64,000 nt of DNA from CALBJU01 sp965247125 (GTDB taxonomy: Bacteria; Bacteroidota; Rhodothermia; Rhodothermales; UBA10348). Of this stretch, positions 24,862 to 33,489 are shown in pieces. The notes beneath the pieces were generated by a model. The model searched no databases, was not told the origin of the DNA, and was given only the letters and a program-made list of their open reading frames with translations. The stretch spans positions 1,302,001 to 1,366,000 of the forward strand of contig CBDFGO010000003.1 of the NCBI GenBank assembly GCA_965247125.1, given 5' to 3'. Position numbers and translations under genes: made by a program. Numbering within the stretch: the stretch's first letter is position 1; every line of letters begins with the position of its first letter.

Positions 24862-25824
24862 ATGAAAGAAACAACAACAGAACTCGTACAGGCGAAGCCT
24901 CCGAACGGCCTCCGAACCGTCGAATCGACGCTCGGCGTTACCGCGCTTATTCCGCGGACGATCGAGCAATTCCGAGAGCTATCGGTAATTCTAGCGAATT
25001 CGGGACTCGTACCGAAGGACTATCAAGGAAAGCCCGACGACTGCTTCGTCGCTATGATGTACGGCGCCGAACTCGGCATCCCCCCGCTACAGGCCATGCA
25101 GGATATAGCCGTCATTAACGGAAAGCCGGGAATCTACGGCGATATCCTTCTCGCGATTCTTTATTCCTCCCCCCTTTTCGACGACGCTTCCTTCGACGAA
25201 AGTTGGGAGGGGGAGTATCCGAATGACAACTTTAAGGCCATCTGCACGATGGGCCGGCGGCTTCCCGACGGTACGGTAAAAACGATCACGCGTGAGTTTT
25301 CCGTCGCAGACGCGAAACTCGCGAAGCTCTGGGGCAAGGCCGGACCGTGGACGAACTATCCGCGGCGCCAGATTCAATGGAAGCCGCGATGGTGGACCGC
25401 TCGTGACCTCTTTACCGACCTTCTCCGCGGCGCGCGATCGGCCGAAGACCTCATCGAAATCGAAACGGAATACGAGGTCATCGAATCCGAACCAGCCGGC
25501 GAGACGAGGTCGAAAACGGTCGCTGAAAAGATGGCCGACAAAGCGACTAGCCTCGACGAAGAAAAGGTCGACAAAGCGACCGGGGAAGTAACCGAGCCCG
25601 AACCGGAGGCCCCTTCCGACGAAGACCTCAACGGGCAAAAGATTACCCCGGCGGTTCTCGATTCGCTAACGACGTGCGGAACGGAATGCGGCTTTAACTC
25701 GGCCCAAATTCTCGCCGTCGCGAAGAAGAAATTCAAGGTTTCGAAACTCGACGAGCTCACGAACGGACAGGCTTCCGAACTAATGGCGATGATGGAAGCA
25801 AAGGTCAGCAAGACAACCGAATAA
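24862..25824 (+). CDS. recT: RecT-family single-strand annealing protein
   Basis: The ATG at 24862 gives 320 residues and follows the leader element; the longer upstream frame overlaps the exonuclease gene and is rejected. The core (about 30-215) shows SVILANSGLVPKDYQGKP, GAELGIPPLQAMQDIAVINGKPGIYG and WWTARDLFTDLLRGARSAEDL, all typical of RecT/Red-beta-type proteins. An acidic linker (about 235-258) leads to a small helical domain. It should coat single strands and anneal them. Confidence 0.88.
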   Translation: MKETTTELVQAKPPNGLRTVESTLGVTALIPRTIEQFRELSVILANSGLVPKDYQGKPDDCFVAMMYGAELGIPPLQAMQDIAVINGKPGIYGDILLAILYSSPLFDDASFDESWEGEYPNDNFKAICTMGRRLPDGTVKTITREFSVADAKLAKLWGKAGPWTNYPRRQIQWKPRWWTARDLFTDLLRGARSAEDLIEIETEYEVIESEPAGETRSKTVAEKMADKATSLDEEKVDKATGEVTEPEPEAPSDEDLNGQKITPAVLDSLTTCGTECGFNSAQILAVAKKKFKVSKLDELTNGQASELMAMMEAKVSKTTE

Positions 25825-25827
25825 CCC

Positions 25828-26028
25828 ATGAGCAAAGGTGCCTTCTGCGTCGTCTGTTACCTCACCGCTTCCGACTGGAAGAAGGGCGACGACGGCGTTA
25901 GTTGGCACGTAAAGCTCATCCGACTCGCCGATTCGGTTTGGGTCTGCGAAGACCATTTCGACGAATCGATCCACAATCGCTACGACGGCCGGGATCGGTC
26001 GACGGGCGGACAGACCTCGCTTTTCTAA
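25828..26028 (+). CDS. Small Cys/His phage protein
   Basis: This 66-residue protein starts MSKGAFCVVCYLTASDW and later has VWVCEDHF, a possible zinc site (C-x2-C...C-x2-H). It starts three bases after the recT stop. Function unknown; it may be an adaptor to the recombination pair. Confidence 0.55.
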   Translation: MSKGAFCVVCYLTASDWKKGDDGVSWHVKLIRLADSVWVCEDHFDESIHNRYDGRDRSTGGQTSLF

Positions 26029-26043
26029 CGAACCACGGAAGCC

Positions 26044-26586
26044 ATGAAAGACACGAAAACGATCAAACGCGAAACGCGCGTCGCACAGCTAGAGCGGGGA
26101 ATGGGCGAAACCTACCTCGTCTCTGACTTCTGCGCGAAGTTCGGAATCCCCCGATCGACGATCTCGAAGATCGCGTCTTTCGGCTCCGCGAAGGTCTTCG
26201 AAGGACCGCATAAGGGAAAAACGCGAAAGCTGATCGAGATCACGCCGATCCTAGTCGGTTGGGCGAAGAATTACGATCGCAAAACGCCATACACGAAGCC
26301 AAACTCGCGTCCTCGCCGGCAGGAACCGGAAAGCGAGCAGGAGGACCACTCCGCCCCACTTTTCGAAGGCTCGAAGCCGAAAATCGTAGAGCTTCCGCCG
26401 CGGCGATTGATTTCGGACGACTTCGCAGAAATCAACGCCTATCTGAAAATGGCTCAGGAAAAGTCGGAAGCCGCTCTTATGGCCGTCGACGCGGCGCAGT
26501 TGAAAATTGCCCTTCTCGAAGAACGTGTCGGGCCGGTAGTAACCGCTCTCGAAAACTTTAACGGTGGCGATTCGATCGCTGCCTAA
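26044..26586 (+). CDS. Helix-turn-helix protein with C-terminal coiled coil
   Basis: This 180-residue protein has a probable helix-turn-helix at about 22-48 (TYLVSDFCAKFGIPRSTISKIASFG), a proline/charge-rich linker (about 85-110) and a C-terminal coiled coil (about 125-168). It may be a small DNA-binding regulator. It has a degenerate leader element (GAACCACGG) six bases before the start. Confidence 0.6.
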   Translation: MKDTKTIKRETRVAQLERGMGETYLVSDFCAKFGIPRSTISKIASFGSAKVFEGPHKGKTRKLIEITPILVGWAKNYDRKTPYTKPNSRPRRQEPESEQEDHSAPLFEGSKPKIVELPPRRLISDDFAEINAYLKMAQEKSEAALMAVDAAQLKIALLEERVGPVVTALENFNGGDSIAA

Positions 26587-26603
26587 TCTAAACCCCTAGA
26601 ACG

Positions 26604-26837
26604 ATGATCAAAGTAGCAGTAATGTATTCGGCCACGCGGAAGGAATGGGACGCCCACTTCCAGAGGCCGGCGATGGAAAACAGCATCATTCTATTTTCGG
26701 AGCCGCGCAAAATCGACGCCGTAGACGGCGCCGTCAAGATCGGCCGCGTAGTAAAGGCGGAACTCTATATCCACGGAAAGAACGGACGAATTCAAGATCG
26801 CCGCTCCTACGGGAACGATCCACGCGGTAACGGCTGA
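26604..26837 (+). CDS. Small hypothetical phage protein
   Basis: This 77-residue protein, MIKVAVMYSATRKEWDAHFQRP..., has short strands and a basic, glycine-rich tail. No family is recognised. It fits the tightly packed early operon (17 bp before, 1 bp after). Confidence 0.5.
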   Translation: MIKVAVMYSATRKEWDAHFQRPAMENSIILFSEPRKIDAVDGAVKIGRVVKAELYIHGKNGRIQDRRSYGNDPRGNG

Positions 26838-26838
26838 T

Positions 26839-27459
26839 ATGCGACGCCTAACGATACCGGCCGGTAGAATGCGGCCTCCGCTTCGCGTCCGGCTACGACG
26901 CCTTCTACCGACGTTTAGGAAGTCTACGAAGGTCGCGTTCCGGATCCGGATCGATAACCTTCCCGACGGCGCCGGCGGAAGGCTCTGGGGTCTCGCCGAT
27001 CTAACCTACCGCCTGAACCGCGTTCGCCGAAACGGATGGTCCGACCTTCCTTCGATAACGCACGAAGATTCGGATCGTGTTACGTGGGAAAAGCGAACGA
27101 ACGGGAAACCATTCGTCGTTAGTTCGGCCGACCGCTACCGGAACGGAATCGGTGGCGCAACGCCGGCGGAAAAAAGCCGCAATCTCGGAATACCTCTATC
27201 GCAGGTAATTAACAGCGTTTCGGAAGATCCTAATCGCCCCGGATGGACCAACGTCTTCGTAATAAAGATCGACCGCTCTGTCTTCCTGTGTCCTATTCGA
27301 TTCGGTAGCGAGAAAACGACTTACAACTCCATGACCGCGCGCCGGACGCACCGCCCGTCGATCCTCCAAGATCGCTTTTCGTCGTGGCCGCACGTCAATA
27401 ACGGGCCGTCTCAGCGAAGCCTTCCCGTCGACGTCGAAATCGAATACGAAATCCTATGA
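26839..27459 (+). CDS. Unknown basic phage protein
   Basis: This 206-residue protein has a strongly basic N-terminus (RRLTIPAGRMRPPLRVRLRRLLP) followed by a beta-rich domain with VAFRIRIDNLPDGAGGRLWGL and later WTNVFVIKIDRSVFLCPIRFG. The pattern does not match RusA or another resolvase I can name, though its position before an HNH gene would suit nucleic-acid processing. It ends overlapping the next start (ATGA). Confidence 0.55.
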   Translation: MRRLTIPAGRMRPPLRVRLRRLLPTFRKSTKVAFRIRIDNLPDGAGGRLWGLADLTYRLNRVRRNGWSDLPSITHEDSDRVTWEKRTNGKPFVVSSADRYRNGIGGATPAEKSRNLGIPLSQVINSVSEDPNRPGWTNVFVIKIDRSVFLCPIRFGSEKTTYNSMTARRTHRPSILQDRFSSWPHVNNGPSQRSLPVDVEIEYEIL

Positions 27460-27767
27460 TCGTTCGCGATAAATCATATCGCGATTTCTTAAAAGGTCTC
27501 GACTGTTGCGTCCCCGGATGCCGCGAACATCCTCCCGGCGACCCCGCTCATATCGAAGGAGCCGGAACGTCGATAAAGGGCTCGGACGGATCCTGTATTC
27601 CGCTTTGCCGCGAACACCATACACAGTTCCACTCGGCGGGAGTCAGGACATTCGAGAAGCGCTATCACGTAGACGTCGGCCACGAAATGGCGCGCGCCCT
27701 TCACGAGCGCATGTTCGGGATCCCGGTTCGATTTCCGAGATCGATCGTCGCGAAGGCTTTCGAATGA
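27456..27767 (+). CDS. DUF968-type HNH protein
   Basis: This 103-residue protein contains LDCCVPGCREHPPGDPAHIEGAG (C-x4-C and the first His) and IPLCREHHTQFHSAG (C-x2-HH), the zinc-bound HNH arrangement of DUF968-type phage proteins. These are presumed nicking or structure-specific endonucleases in replication modules. It overlaps genes on both sides by four bases. Confidence 0.8.
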   Translation: MIVRDKSYRDFLKGLDCCVPGCREHPPGDPAHIEGAGTSIKGSDGSCIPLCREHHTQFHSAGVRTFEKRYHVDVGHEMARALHERMFGIPVRFPRSIVAKAFE

Positions 27768-27943
27768 TTTCGCTTAAAGAACATAGACGCGGATTCCATA
27801 CGTGCCACGAATGCGGCGAAAGTCTCGGCCGAGAAAACGAGGCTTGGCGGCTGATCATCGGAACGGAAATAGCGACGCTTTGCAAGGGCTGCGCGCTTCG
27901 TGTAAAGCGACTTTTTAATAGAAAAATTAGACCGACAAACTAA
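27764..27943 (+). CDS. Small zinc-finger protein
   Basis: This 59-residue protein starts at an ATG overlapping the previous stop (ATGA). Two C-x2-C pairs (TCHECGES at about 14-17, LCKGCALR at about 39-42) suggest one zinc ribbon. The C-terminus is basic. Function unknown; it may bind nucleic acid. Confidence 0.6.
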   Translation: MISLKEHRRGFHTCHECGESLGRENEAWRLIIGTEIATLCKGCALRVKRLFNRKIRPTN

Positions 27944-28591
27944 ATGGATATCCAACCCTACCCGCTTCAATGGCCCCTCTCGACTCCGCGCACCGCCGCC
28001 GAGGATCGCCGCCGCGCACTTTCCGGAAAGGCGGACAGCAGCACTCACGGCTGGTCGCAGAAAAAACAGCTTACGATCGCTCAGGCGTTGAGACGCCTAA
28101 CGGGAGAAATCGATCGGTACACGAAATCCGGTCGCGAGTGGCGCGCCGATCCGAGCGCGGTCGTCGTTTCTACGAATATGGCCGTCCGCCTCGACGGGCT
28201 ACCCTATTCGAACCGTCGGGCGCCGGAAGACCCCGGCGTCTGCGTCTATTTCGAACTCGACGGCTTCCCGATCGCGCTACCGTGTGATACCTTCGATCGC
28301 GTCGCCGATAATATCGCCGCGATCGCCGGTCATATCGAAGCGGACCGGAAGCAAGAGAGATACGGCGTCGGAACCTCGTCCGCTCGATACGCAGGGTTTA
28401 AGGCACTTCCTGAGACCGGAACGGGCTTCAAGTGGTGGGACATTCTCGAAGTCTCGGAGCGCGCAAGCCACGACGAAATTAAGGCGGCCTACCGCCGGAA
28501 GGCGAAGGAAACCCATCCGGATAGTGGCGGCGATAGCGCGCAGTTCGAGGTCGTTCGTAGAGCCTACGAAATGGCTATCCCAAACCCATAA
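27944..28591 (+). CDS. Phage protein with C-terminal J-domain
   Basis: This 215-residue protein has an N-terminal region of unknown type (1-150), then a J-domain at about 162-212 with WWDILEVSERASHDEIKAAYRRKAKETHPDSGGD. The HPD tripeptide needed to stimulate Hsp70 is present. It could recruit host DnaK to the replication complex, much as lambda uses DnaJ-DnaK to free its helicase. It begins directly after the preceding stop codon. Confidence 0.75.
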   Translation: MDIQPYPLQWPLSTPRTAAEDRRRALSGKADSSTHGWSQKKQLTIAQALRRLTGEIDRYTKSGREWRADPSAVVVSTNMAVRLDGLPYSNRRAPEDPGVCVYFELDGFPIALPCDTFDRVADNIAAIAGHIEADRKQERYGVGTSSARYAGFKALPETGTGFKWWDILEVSERASHDEIKAAYRRKAKETHPDSGGDSAQFEVVRRAYEMAIPNP

Positions 28592-28653
28592 CACCGAATA
28601 GCGCGGCGAAAAAGAAATACAATAAGATCCTAACCCCCAAACCACACAATACA

Positions 28654-29595
28654 ATGACTACCGACCTCGTACAAAACCTAAAGTCAATCGGCCTCGAAGA
28701 AACTGATCTTACCGAAATTACCGATCGCTTCGAGCCGTTTATCGAAATCGCCGAGACATGGAAGGCGAAGGCCTTCGAAATCGTCGTTACCGAGGAAACG
28801 CAACTACAAGAAATGGCCGCCGCCCGGTCCGGACGTCTCGAACTAAAAAAAGTCCGCGTCGATGTCGAGAAAATGAGAAAAGCGTTAAAAGCGGATTATC
28901 TCAGGCGCGGAAAGGCGATCGACGGCGTCGCCAAGATCCTAGAAAGTCTTATCCGGCCTCTGGAAGAGCATTTGGATAAGCAGGAAAAGTTCGCCGAACG
29001 CCGAATAGCCGAGAGAGCGGCGAAGGTGACAGCCGACCGTATACAGATGCTCGAACTAGTCGGCGCAGACGTTTCGATATACAATTTCGAGTCGATGACG
29101 GAAGAGTCGTTTGGGTCGATACTTAAAAACGAAGGTCTCGCTGATATCGAGCGGAAGAAGGAAGCGAAAGCGGAAAAAGAACGTCAGGAGGCCGAAGACG
29201 CACGAATCGAAGCGGAGCGCGTCGCAGAGAGCGAGGAACGAATTCGGATCTCGAAGGAAAATCAACGGTTGCGCGACGAAAACGCCAAGATGGTGGAAGA
29301 GGCCGAGGCGCGAAGGACGTCGGAAAAGGTATCTCCAGCGCCCGAAGACCCAGACTCAGGAATTTCGGATTCTGAATATGTCGCTTTGCTCGGCCTAATC
29401 ATGGCCTCCGACCCTTCTCCTATTTCGGACGCCGAAGATAAGCTCGTCAGGCAATTTGCCGACAGGGAAGCCGTAAAACGCGGTTTCGATTCGTGGGTCG
29501 TCGCCTATCACAAAATGCCGAAATCGATCGCCGAACCCGCCCTAGCCACCGCAGAAGACGACTATCCGCGCCCAGACGAAGACGGCGCGCTCTGA
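28654..29595 (+). CDS. Coiled-coil phage protein
   Basis: This 313-residue protein has a helical N-terminal half (LKKVRVDVEKMRKALKADYLRRGKAIDGVAK, about 68-98) of the type found in DUF1351-like phage proteins. A charged coiled coil (about 160-225) follows, and the C-terminal domain after about 240 ends in acidic residues. It is probably a structural partner in recombination or replication; no enzyme motif is seen. A degenerate leader element (CAAACCACAC) precedes it. Confidence 0.6.
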   Translation: MTTDLVQNLKSIGLEETDLTEITDRFEPFIEIAETWKAKAFEIVVTEETQLQEMAAARSGRLELKKVRVDVEKMRKALKADYLRRGKAIDGVAKILESLIRPLEEHLDKQEKFAERRIAERAAKVTADRIQMLELVGADVSIYNFESMTEESFGSILKNEGLADIERKKEAKAEKERQEAEDARIEAERVAESEERIRISKENQRLRDENAKMVEEAEARRTSEKVSPAPEDPDSGISDSEYVALLGLIMASDPSPISDAEDKLVRQFADREAVKRGFDSWVVAYHKMPKSIAEPALATAEDDYPRPDEDGAL

Positions 29596-29630
29596 ACCGT
29601 CCGGACTAACGCAGAAGAAGGGATTCGATA

Positions 29631-30053
29631 ATGCCCCACATTCAACGCGGCGAATATCCGCCGAACTGGAAAGAGATCGCGACGCAGATCAAAGACGGCG
29701 CGAATTGGCGGTGCGAGCGCTGCGATCACGCTCACGACGTTCCGGCCGGATATATGCTTACGGTCCACCACCTAGACGGGAATAAGTCTAACTGCGATTG
29801 GTGGAATCTTCCGGCCCTTTGCCAACGATGCCACCTCACGATTCAGGCTAAAGTCGTAATGGAGCGCGTCTGGATGTTTCCCCATAGCGAATGGTTTCGG
29901 CCGTACGTCGCCGGCTACTACGCGTCGATTCAAGGCTACCCGACCGACCGAGAGTATGTATTCGAAAACATGAACGAGTTATTGGCCCACGGAGGGCCGA
30001 GAGAACTAGTCTTTAACCACGATAACGATCTACGAAAGCATGAAACGGATTAA
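29631..30053 (+). CDS. HNH endonuclease
   Basis: This 140-residue protein contains RCERCDHAHDV (C-x2-C), MLTVHHLDGNKSNCDWWNLPALCQRCH (HH-x-N and C-x2-CH). This is the complete beta-beta-alpha metal finger with its structural zinc. It lies among early genes, away from the terminase, so a packaging role is less likely than a recombination or repair role; a free-standing homing-type nuclease is the alternative. Confidence 0.8.
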   Translation: MPHIQRGEYPPNWKEIATQIKDGANWRCERCDHAHDVPAGYMLTVHHLDGNKSNCDWWNLPALCQRCHLTIQAKVVMERVWMFPHSEWFRPYVAGYYASIQGYPTDREYVFENMNELLAHGGPRELVFNHDNDLRKHETD

Positions 30054-30576
30054 CGCCCTAGCAGTCCTCTACGACGGAGAGGGCGACCATACAAACGAAC
30101 CGGATTGGCCTCACGAATTCCTTTCTTTCGGACACGGAAAGGATTACTGGGTCGGGATACCGACCGACTCCGAGAGTACGCCGGAGACTGTGCGGGGACC
30201 ACGGCAGATCGTAAAAGATGAGCTTGATGACTGCGTAAAATGGATGGAGCAATATGAGCATGAGGGCAAAAATGAAATGGCCGCTCAGTGTAGAGTGGAG
30301 AAAAACAAGCTCTGGGAGATACTTCAGAGGATCGACACCCTTCCCTCTCAGCCGAGAGAGTCGGAGCGGGAATGGATTGAATCAATCCTCTACGAGATGC
30401 TGACAGAAATTCACATAATCGAAGGAGAGGAAGTAATCCAATCGGTCGAAATGATGGCCGAGATGCTAGACGGGGAAGATACAGAAGGTGGTGAATTGAT
30501 GATTCGCGGCTTCTGCTCTGACTTCGCTAACAGGCTATTCCTCCCCGCTTCGGATTCTAAACAGGAGGAAGGATGA
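30040..30576 (+). CDS. Unknown acidic phage protein
   Basis: This 178-residue acidic, helical protein is not recognised. It starts inside the HNH gene after a leader element (TTAACCACGA then CTACGAA, 30013-30037). From about 30.2 kb the DNA has fewer TCG/CGA words than the surrounding phage genes, which suggests a separate origin for this stretch. Confidence 0.55.
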   Translation: MKRINALAVLYDGEGDHTNEPDWPHEFLSFGHGKDYWVGIPTDSESTPETVRGPRQIVKDELDDCVKWMEQYEHEGKNEMAAQCRVEKNKLWEILQRIDTLPSQPRESEREWIESILYEMLTEIHIIEGEEVIQSVEMMAEMLDGEDTEGGELMIRGFCSDFANRLFLPASDSKQEEG

Positions 30577-30809
30577 CGGACCAGGCATTTCAAAAACTGC
30601 TGGACGGGCTGCACCGAAAGCACCTAGCATATGAGCTAGCCCTTCGTAAAGCAGAAGCCGAATACGAAAGGCGTTATGGGTCTAATCCGTCAGATGCGGA
30701 GGATGATATGTGGATCGACTGCTTTCATGTAGCGGCAGCACCCAGAACCGTTGGGCAGGTCGAGGACGGCGCAACCAACTACGCCAAACTTTCAAGAGTA
30801 AATATCTAG
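30573..30809 (+). CDS. Small helical hypothetical protein
   Basis: This 78-residue protein, MTDQAFQKLLDGLHRKHLAYELALRKAEAEYERRYG..., is mostly helical and charged. Its ATG overlaps the previous stop (ATGA), supporting it as real. Function unknown. Confidence 0.55.
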   Translation: MTDQAFQKLLDGLHRKHLAYELALRKAEAEYERRYGSNPSDAEDDMWIDCFHVAAAPRTVGQVEDGATNYAKLSRVNI

Positions 30810-30817
30810 CAACCCAA

Positions 30818-31399
30818 ATGAACGACAAACACGAAGCAGCCGTACAGGATGGGCGGATAGAAAAAGTTCTATCTGATTATATCGCTCACATCGAAGGCCC
30901 GGACTCTCCTCTTGGATCGGGCAATGCAAACGGAGAGAAAAAGCGGTGGGCGAAATTCGGCGCTACGGGAGTGTGCCTTGATTTACGCCGATCTGCCCCC
31001 GCAAAGGATGTGGCGGGGCCGATGAAAAGGCTAAGAGACTATGTTCACGGCGAGATCGTGACCAACATATTAAATGGACACACCGAGATCGTGACCAACA
31101 TATTAAATGGACACACCGAGATCGTGACCAACATATTAAATGGACACACGGACATCGCGAGTGCTCTTGAACCTGTTCGAAATATGATCGACAGATTCCC
31201 CGCTCCCCAACCGAAAGGGCTGACGGTGGAGAGGGTGAAAGATATTTTAATCGTCCGCAGAAAGCACTTCGAAACTCTACGGCAGAAGCCAACCACGGAT
31301 GATGAGATAAAGGCTGAAGCAAAGCGGCACATCAGAACGATTGATGGAATCGAAAGAGAACTAATCGCCGAATTAACCCCAACCACCGAGGGAGAATGA
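30818..31399 (+). CDS. Unknown protein with three 11-residue tandem repeats
   Basis: From the ATG at 30818 the protein has 193 residues; a longer frame would overlap the previous gene. Residues 79-111 are three perfect copies of EIVTNILNGHT. The N-terminal third has RWAKFGATGVCLDLRRS, and the C-terminal part is helical (about 140-190). No family is recognised. The repeat number could vary between strains. The stop overlaps the next start (ATGA). Confidence 0.6.
   Translation: MNDKHEAAVQDGRIEKVLSDYIAHIEGPDSPLGSGNANGEKKRWAKFGATGVCLDLRRSAPAKDVAGPMKRLRDYVHGEIVTNILNGHTEIVTNILNGHTEIVTNILNGHTDIASALEPVRNMIDRFPAPQPKGLTVERVKDILIVRRKHFETLRQKPTTDDEIKAEAKRHIRTIDGIERELIAELTPTTEGE
31052..31150 (+). repeat. 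Three tandem 33-bp repeats inside a gene
   Basis: Three identical 33-bp units at 31052-31084, 31085-31117 and 31118-31150 keep the reading frame and encode EIVTNILNGHT each. Perfect identity at the DNA level points to a recent expansion. Confidence 0.95.
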
Positions 31400-31505
31400 C
31401 CCTAGAAGAAAAACAGCAGTTTGGCGCACTGACCGACGAAGAGTGTTGGGATCTGCTGCAGGAGATTTTCACCGAGTACGGGAGTCCGATACCCGAATAC
31501 ATGAT

Positions 31506-32888
31506 GAGTTAACCCCGAAAGTTGTGTACGGGTGAAAAAGGTATAGGCGGCGTATCCTGATGATGATTACGTCATTGTCAATCCGAAGATTGGAGGATAC
31601 ACCGCCCATGAAGACGAATAACGCACACGAGAACGAGAACTACAATAGCACAGAGGATGTGTTGACAGAAGTATTGCGAACAGGGGCCGCAAAGATGCTG
31701 GCCACAGCCGTTGAGGCCGAGGTTGAAGCTTTCTGCCAGCGCTACCAGTTCCTGCGCGACGAAGAGAATCGCCACCGCATCGTTCGCAATGGATATCTGC
31801 CAGAGAGGAAGATTTTGACTGGTATCGGGGAGGTCGCTGTAAAGATGCCCCGCATACGCGACCGTACGGGTCGGGGTGAGGATAGAATCGGTTTCCGCAG
31901 TTCGATACTACCAGCCTACCTCCGCAAGAGCCGCTCGCTTGAGGCTCTCATTCCATGGTTGTACCTGAAGGGAGTTTCAACGGGCGGCTTTGAGGCAGCG
32001 CTCTCGGCCCTTGTTGGTCCTGATGCCCCAGGGCTGACCTCCTCGACGATTGCGCGCCTGAAGACGCTTTGGACAAGGGAGCACGAAGACTGGCAAAAGC
32101 GGAGCCTGAAGGAGAAGCACTACGTCTATTTCTGGGCCGACGGTATTCACGTAAACGTACGCATGGATAAACAGAAACTGTGTCTGCTGGTCGTGATCGG
32201 CGCTACGGCCGATGGAAGGAAGGAGCTTATAGCACTCGAGGACGGCTTTCGCGAGAGCAAGCAGTCGTGGCGAGAGTTGCTCCTGGAGCTGAGGCACCGC
32301 GGGCTGGATCAAGGACCGAAGCTGGCTGTTGCCGATGGAGCCATGGGATTCTGGAGTGCTCTCGCAGAAGTTTATCCCGAGACGCGAGCCGCACGCTGTT
32401 GGGTGCACAAGACAGCAAATGTGCTCAACCGCCTGCCCAAGTCCGTTCAGAAGAAGGCAAAAGGTCACCTCACGCAGATCTATACAGCAGAAACAAAAAA
32501 GCAGGCAGAGAGCGCCCTTCTGTTTTTCATCAAAGCCTACCAGCAAAAGTATCCGAAAGCAGCAGAGATTCTGGTGAAAGACCGAGAAGAACTGCTCGCT
32601 TTTTATGACTTTCCGGCAGAACACTGGATCCATCTTCGGAGCACAAATCCGATCGAATCTACGTTCGCGACCGTGCGCCTCAGGACCGCCAAAACGAGGG
32701 GATGTCTGAGCCGAGAAACAGCTCTTGCAATGGCCTTCCGTCTATGTAAAGAGGCCCAGAAGAAGTGGAGGAAACTGAATGCACCGCACCTATTGCAACT
32801 TGTAAAAAAGGAATCAAATTCACCGACGGAATTACATCAGAACGACACGCTGCCTAAACCTTCCATACACAACTTTTGGGCATAGCTC
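31506..32888 (+). mobile_element. Complete IS256-like element (copy 2) with 9-bp target duplication
   Basis: It is 1383 bp long, with imperfect 26-bp inverted ends (31506-31531 and 32863-32888; both contain AAAGTTGTGTA). It is flanked by a perfect 9-bp duplication ATACATGAT at 31497-31505 and 32889-32897. It holds one transposase gene in the same orientation as the copy at the left window edge. Near identity of the two copies points to recent movement within this genome. Confidence 0.96.
31608..32885 (+). CDS. IS256-family transposase with a frameshifted C-terminus
   Basis: From the ATG at 31608, eleven bases after GGAGG, it has 425 residues. DDE residues are visible: Asp in FWADGIHVNV (about 175-184), Asp in VADGAMGFW (about 242-250) and Glu in RSTNPIEST (about 345-353). 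The core looks intact. Near the end the poly-A run has six A instead of the seven in copy 1. The last residues therefore read KESNSPTELHQ... instead of KGIKFTDG. The tail is about the same size but in the wrong frame; activity is uncertain. Confidence 0.93.
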   Translation: MKTNNAHENENYNSTEDVLTEVLRTGAAKMLATAVEAEVEAFCQRYQFLRDEENRHRIVRNGYLPERKILTGIGEVAVKMPRIRDRTGRGEDRIGFRSSILPAYLRKSRSLEALIPWLYLKGVSTGGFEAALSALVGPDAPGLTSSTIARLKTLWTREHEDWQKRSLKEKHYVYFWADGIHVNVRMDKQKLCLLVVIGATADGRKELIALEDGFRESKQSWRELLLELRHRGLDQGPKLAVADGAMGFWSALAEVYPETRAARCWVHKTANVLNRLPKSVQKKAKGHLTQIYTAETKKQAESALLFFIKAYQQKYPKAAEILVKDREELLAFYDFPAEHWIHLRSTNPIESTFATVRLRTAKTRGCLSRETALAMAFRLCKEAQKKWRKLNAPHLLQLVKKESNSPTELHQNDTLPKPSIHNFWA

Positions 32889-33053
32889 ATACATGATCGC
32901 CGCGATGCCTATGCAAAAACTCCTTTCCCTAGTCGGTGCGGCCGCATCCGAAACCGAATCCGAAATGGACCCGGACATGCTGGCCGTACTAGAGAGGGGG
33001 TTTCGGTACATCAAAAGCAAGACCAAGCTCAACTGAGTCGGTTATGTATCCGC

Positions 33054-33112
33054 AGGCCGCGTGTCTATAAACCACGGGGTCGCGTTCTGACAGGTGCGCG
33101 GCCTTTCTTTTT
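33054..33112 (+). terminator. Probable terminator of the early operon
   Basis: AGGCCGCG (33054-33061) pairs with CGCGGCCT (33097-33104), followed by TTCTTTTT. The loop is long (35 nt) and contains ATAAACCACGG, a variant of the phage leader element. It lies 17 bp after the end of the split gene. Confidence 0.65.
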
Positions 33113-33489
33113 AGATCTTCTCGGTGCTTGAAAAGAGTCTTCGGGCCCAACGGAATGCTCCCCTCATCACCCACATTGTAAATAATAGACTCGCGCAAAC
33201 TGCGGTCACTTCGCCAATCGCATTTAATACTTCGCCCATAAAGTCCTTCCCCATCTAGATATTAGTCATTTCAACTCATGCGCATTGCCCAATATATCAC
33301 TATAAAGTAGTTGGGTAAATGTCGTAGTTCGGCCTCGCAATACGTTCTTGCCAGTAGGCAACGCCTTTGGCACATAGTTATGCCAGCCGGGAGTGCGTGT
33401 CATATACAATAAACGCCTGGAGTACCAACCAGGCACCTAGCTCGAAACCATAGCATAAGGACCACCAGAAATGGAATGCAAGCAACTGG
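33113..33489. other. Non-coding stretch, nothing recognised
   Basis: I see no credible gene, RNA or repeat here. Short frames exist on both strands but none has a plausible start or family pattern. Base use is closer to host-like cargo DNA than to the phage genes. It marks the left edge of the cargo block. Confidence 0.5.

Larger units (their letters stand above)
31396..33036 (+). pseudogene. Small phage gene split by an IS256-like element
   Basis: The left part (31396-31505) starts at an ATG overlapping the previous stop and encodes MTLEEKQQFGALTDEECWDL...PIPEYMM. The right part continues at 32893 with the same frame. Removing the element and one 9-bp duplication gives one frame of 82 codons that joins PEYM to IAAMPMQKLL and ends KSKTKLN at 33036. 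The protein is acidic and helical and of unknown function. A terminator follows at 33054, so it was the last gene of the early operon. Confidence 0.88.

Noticed and set aside
31052..31150. Short direct repeats as a CRISPR array
   Set aside because: The units are contiguous without spacers and keep an open reading frame.
32989..33198. Minus-strand frame of 69 codons
   Set aside because: It runs through the terminator hairpin and the end of the split gene, with no family pattern or leader element.
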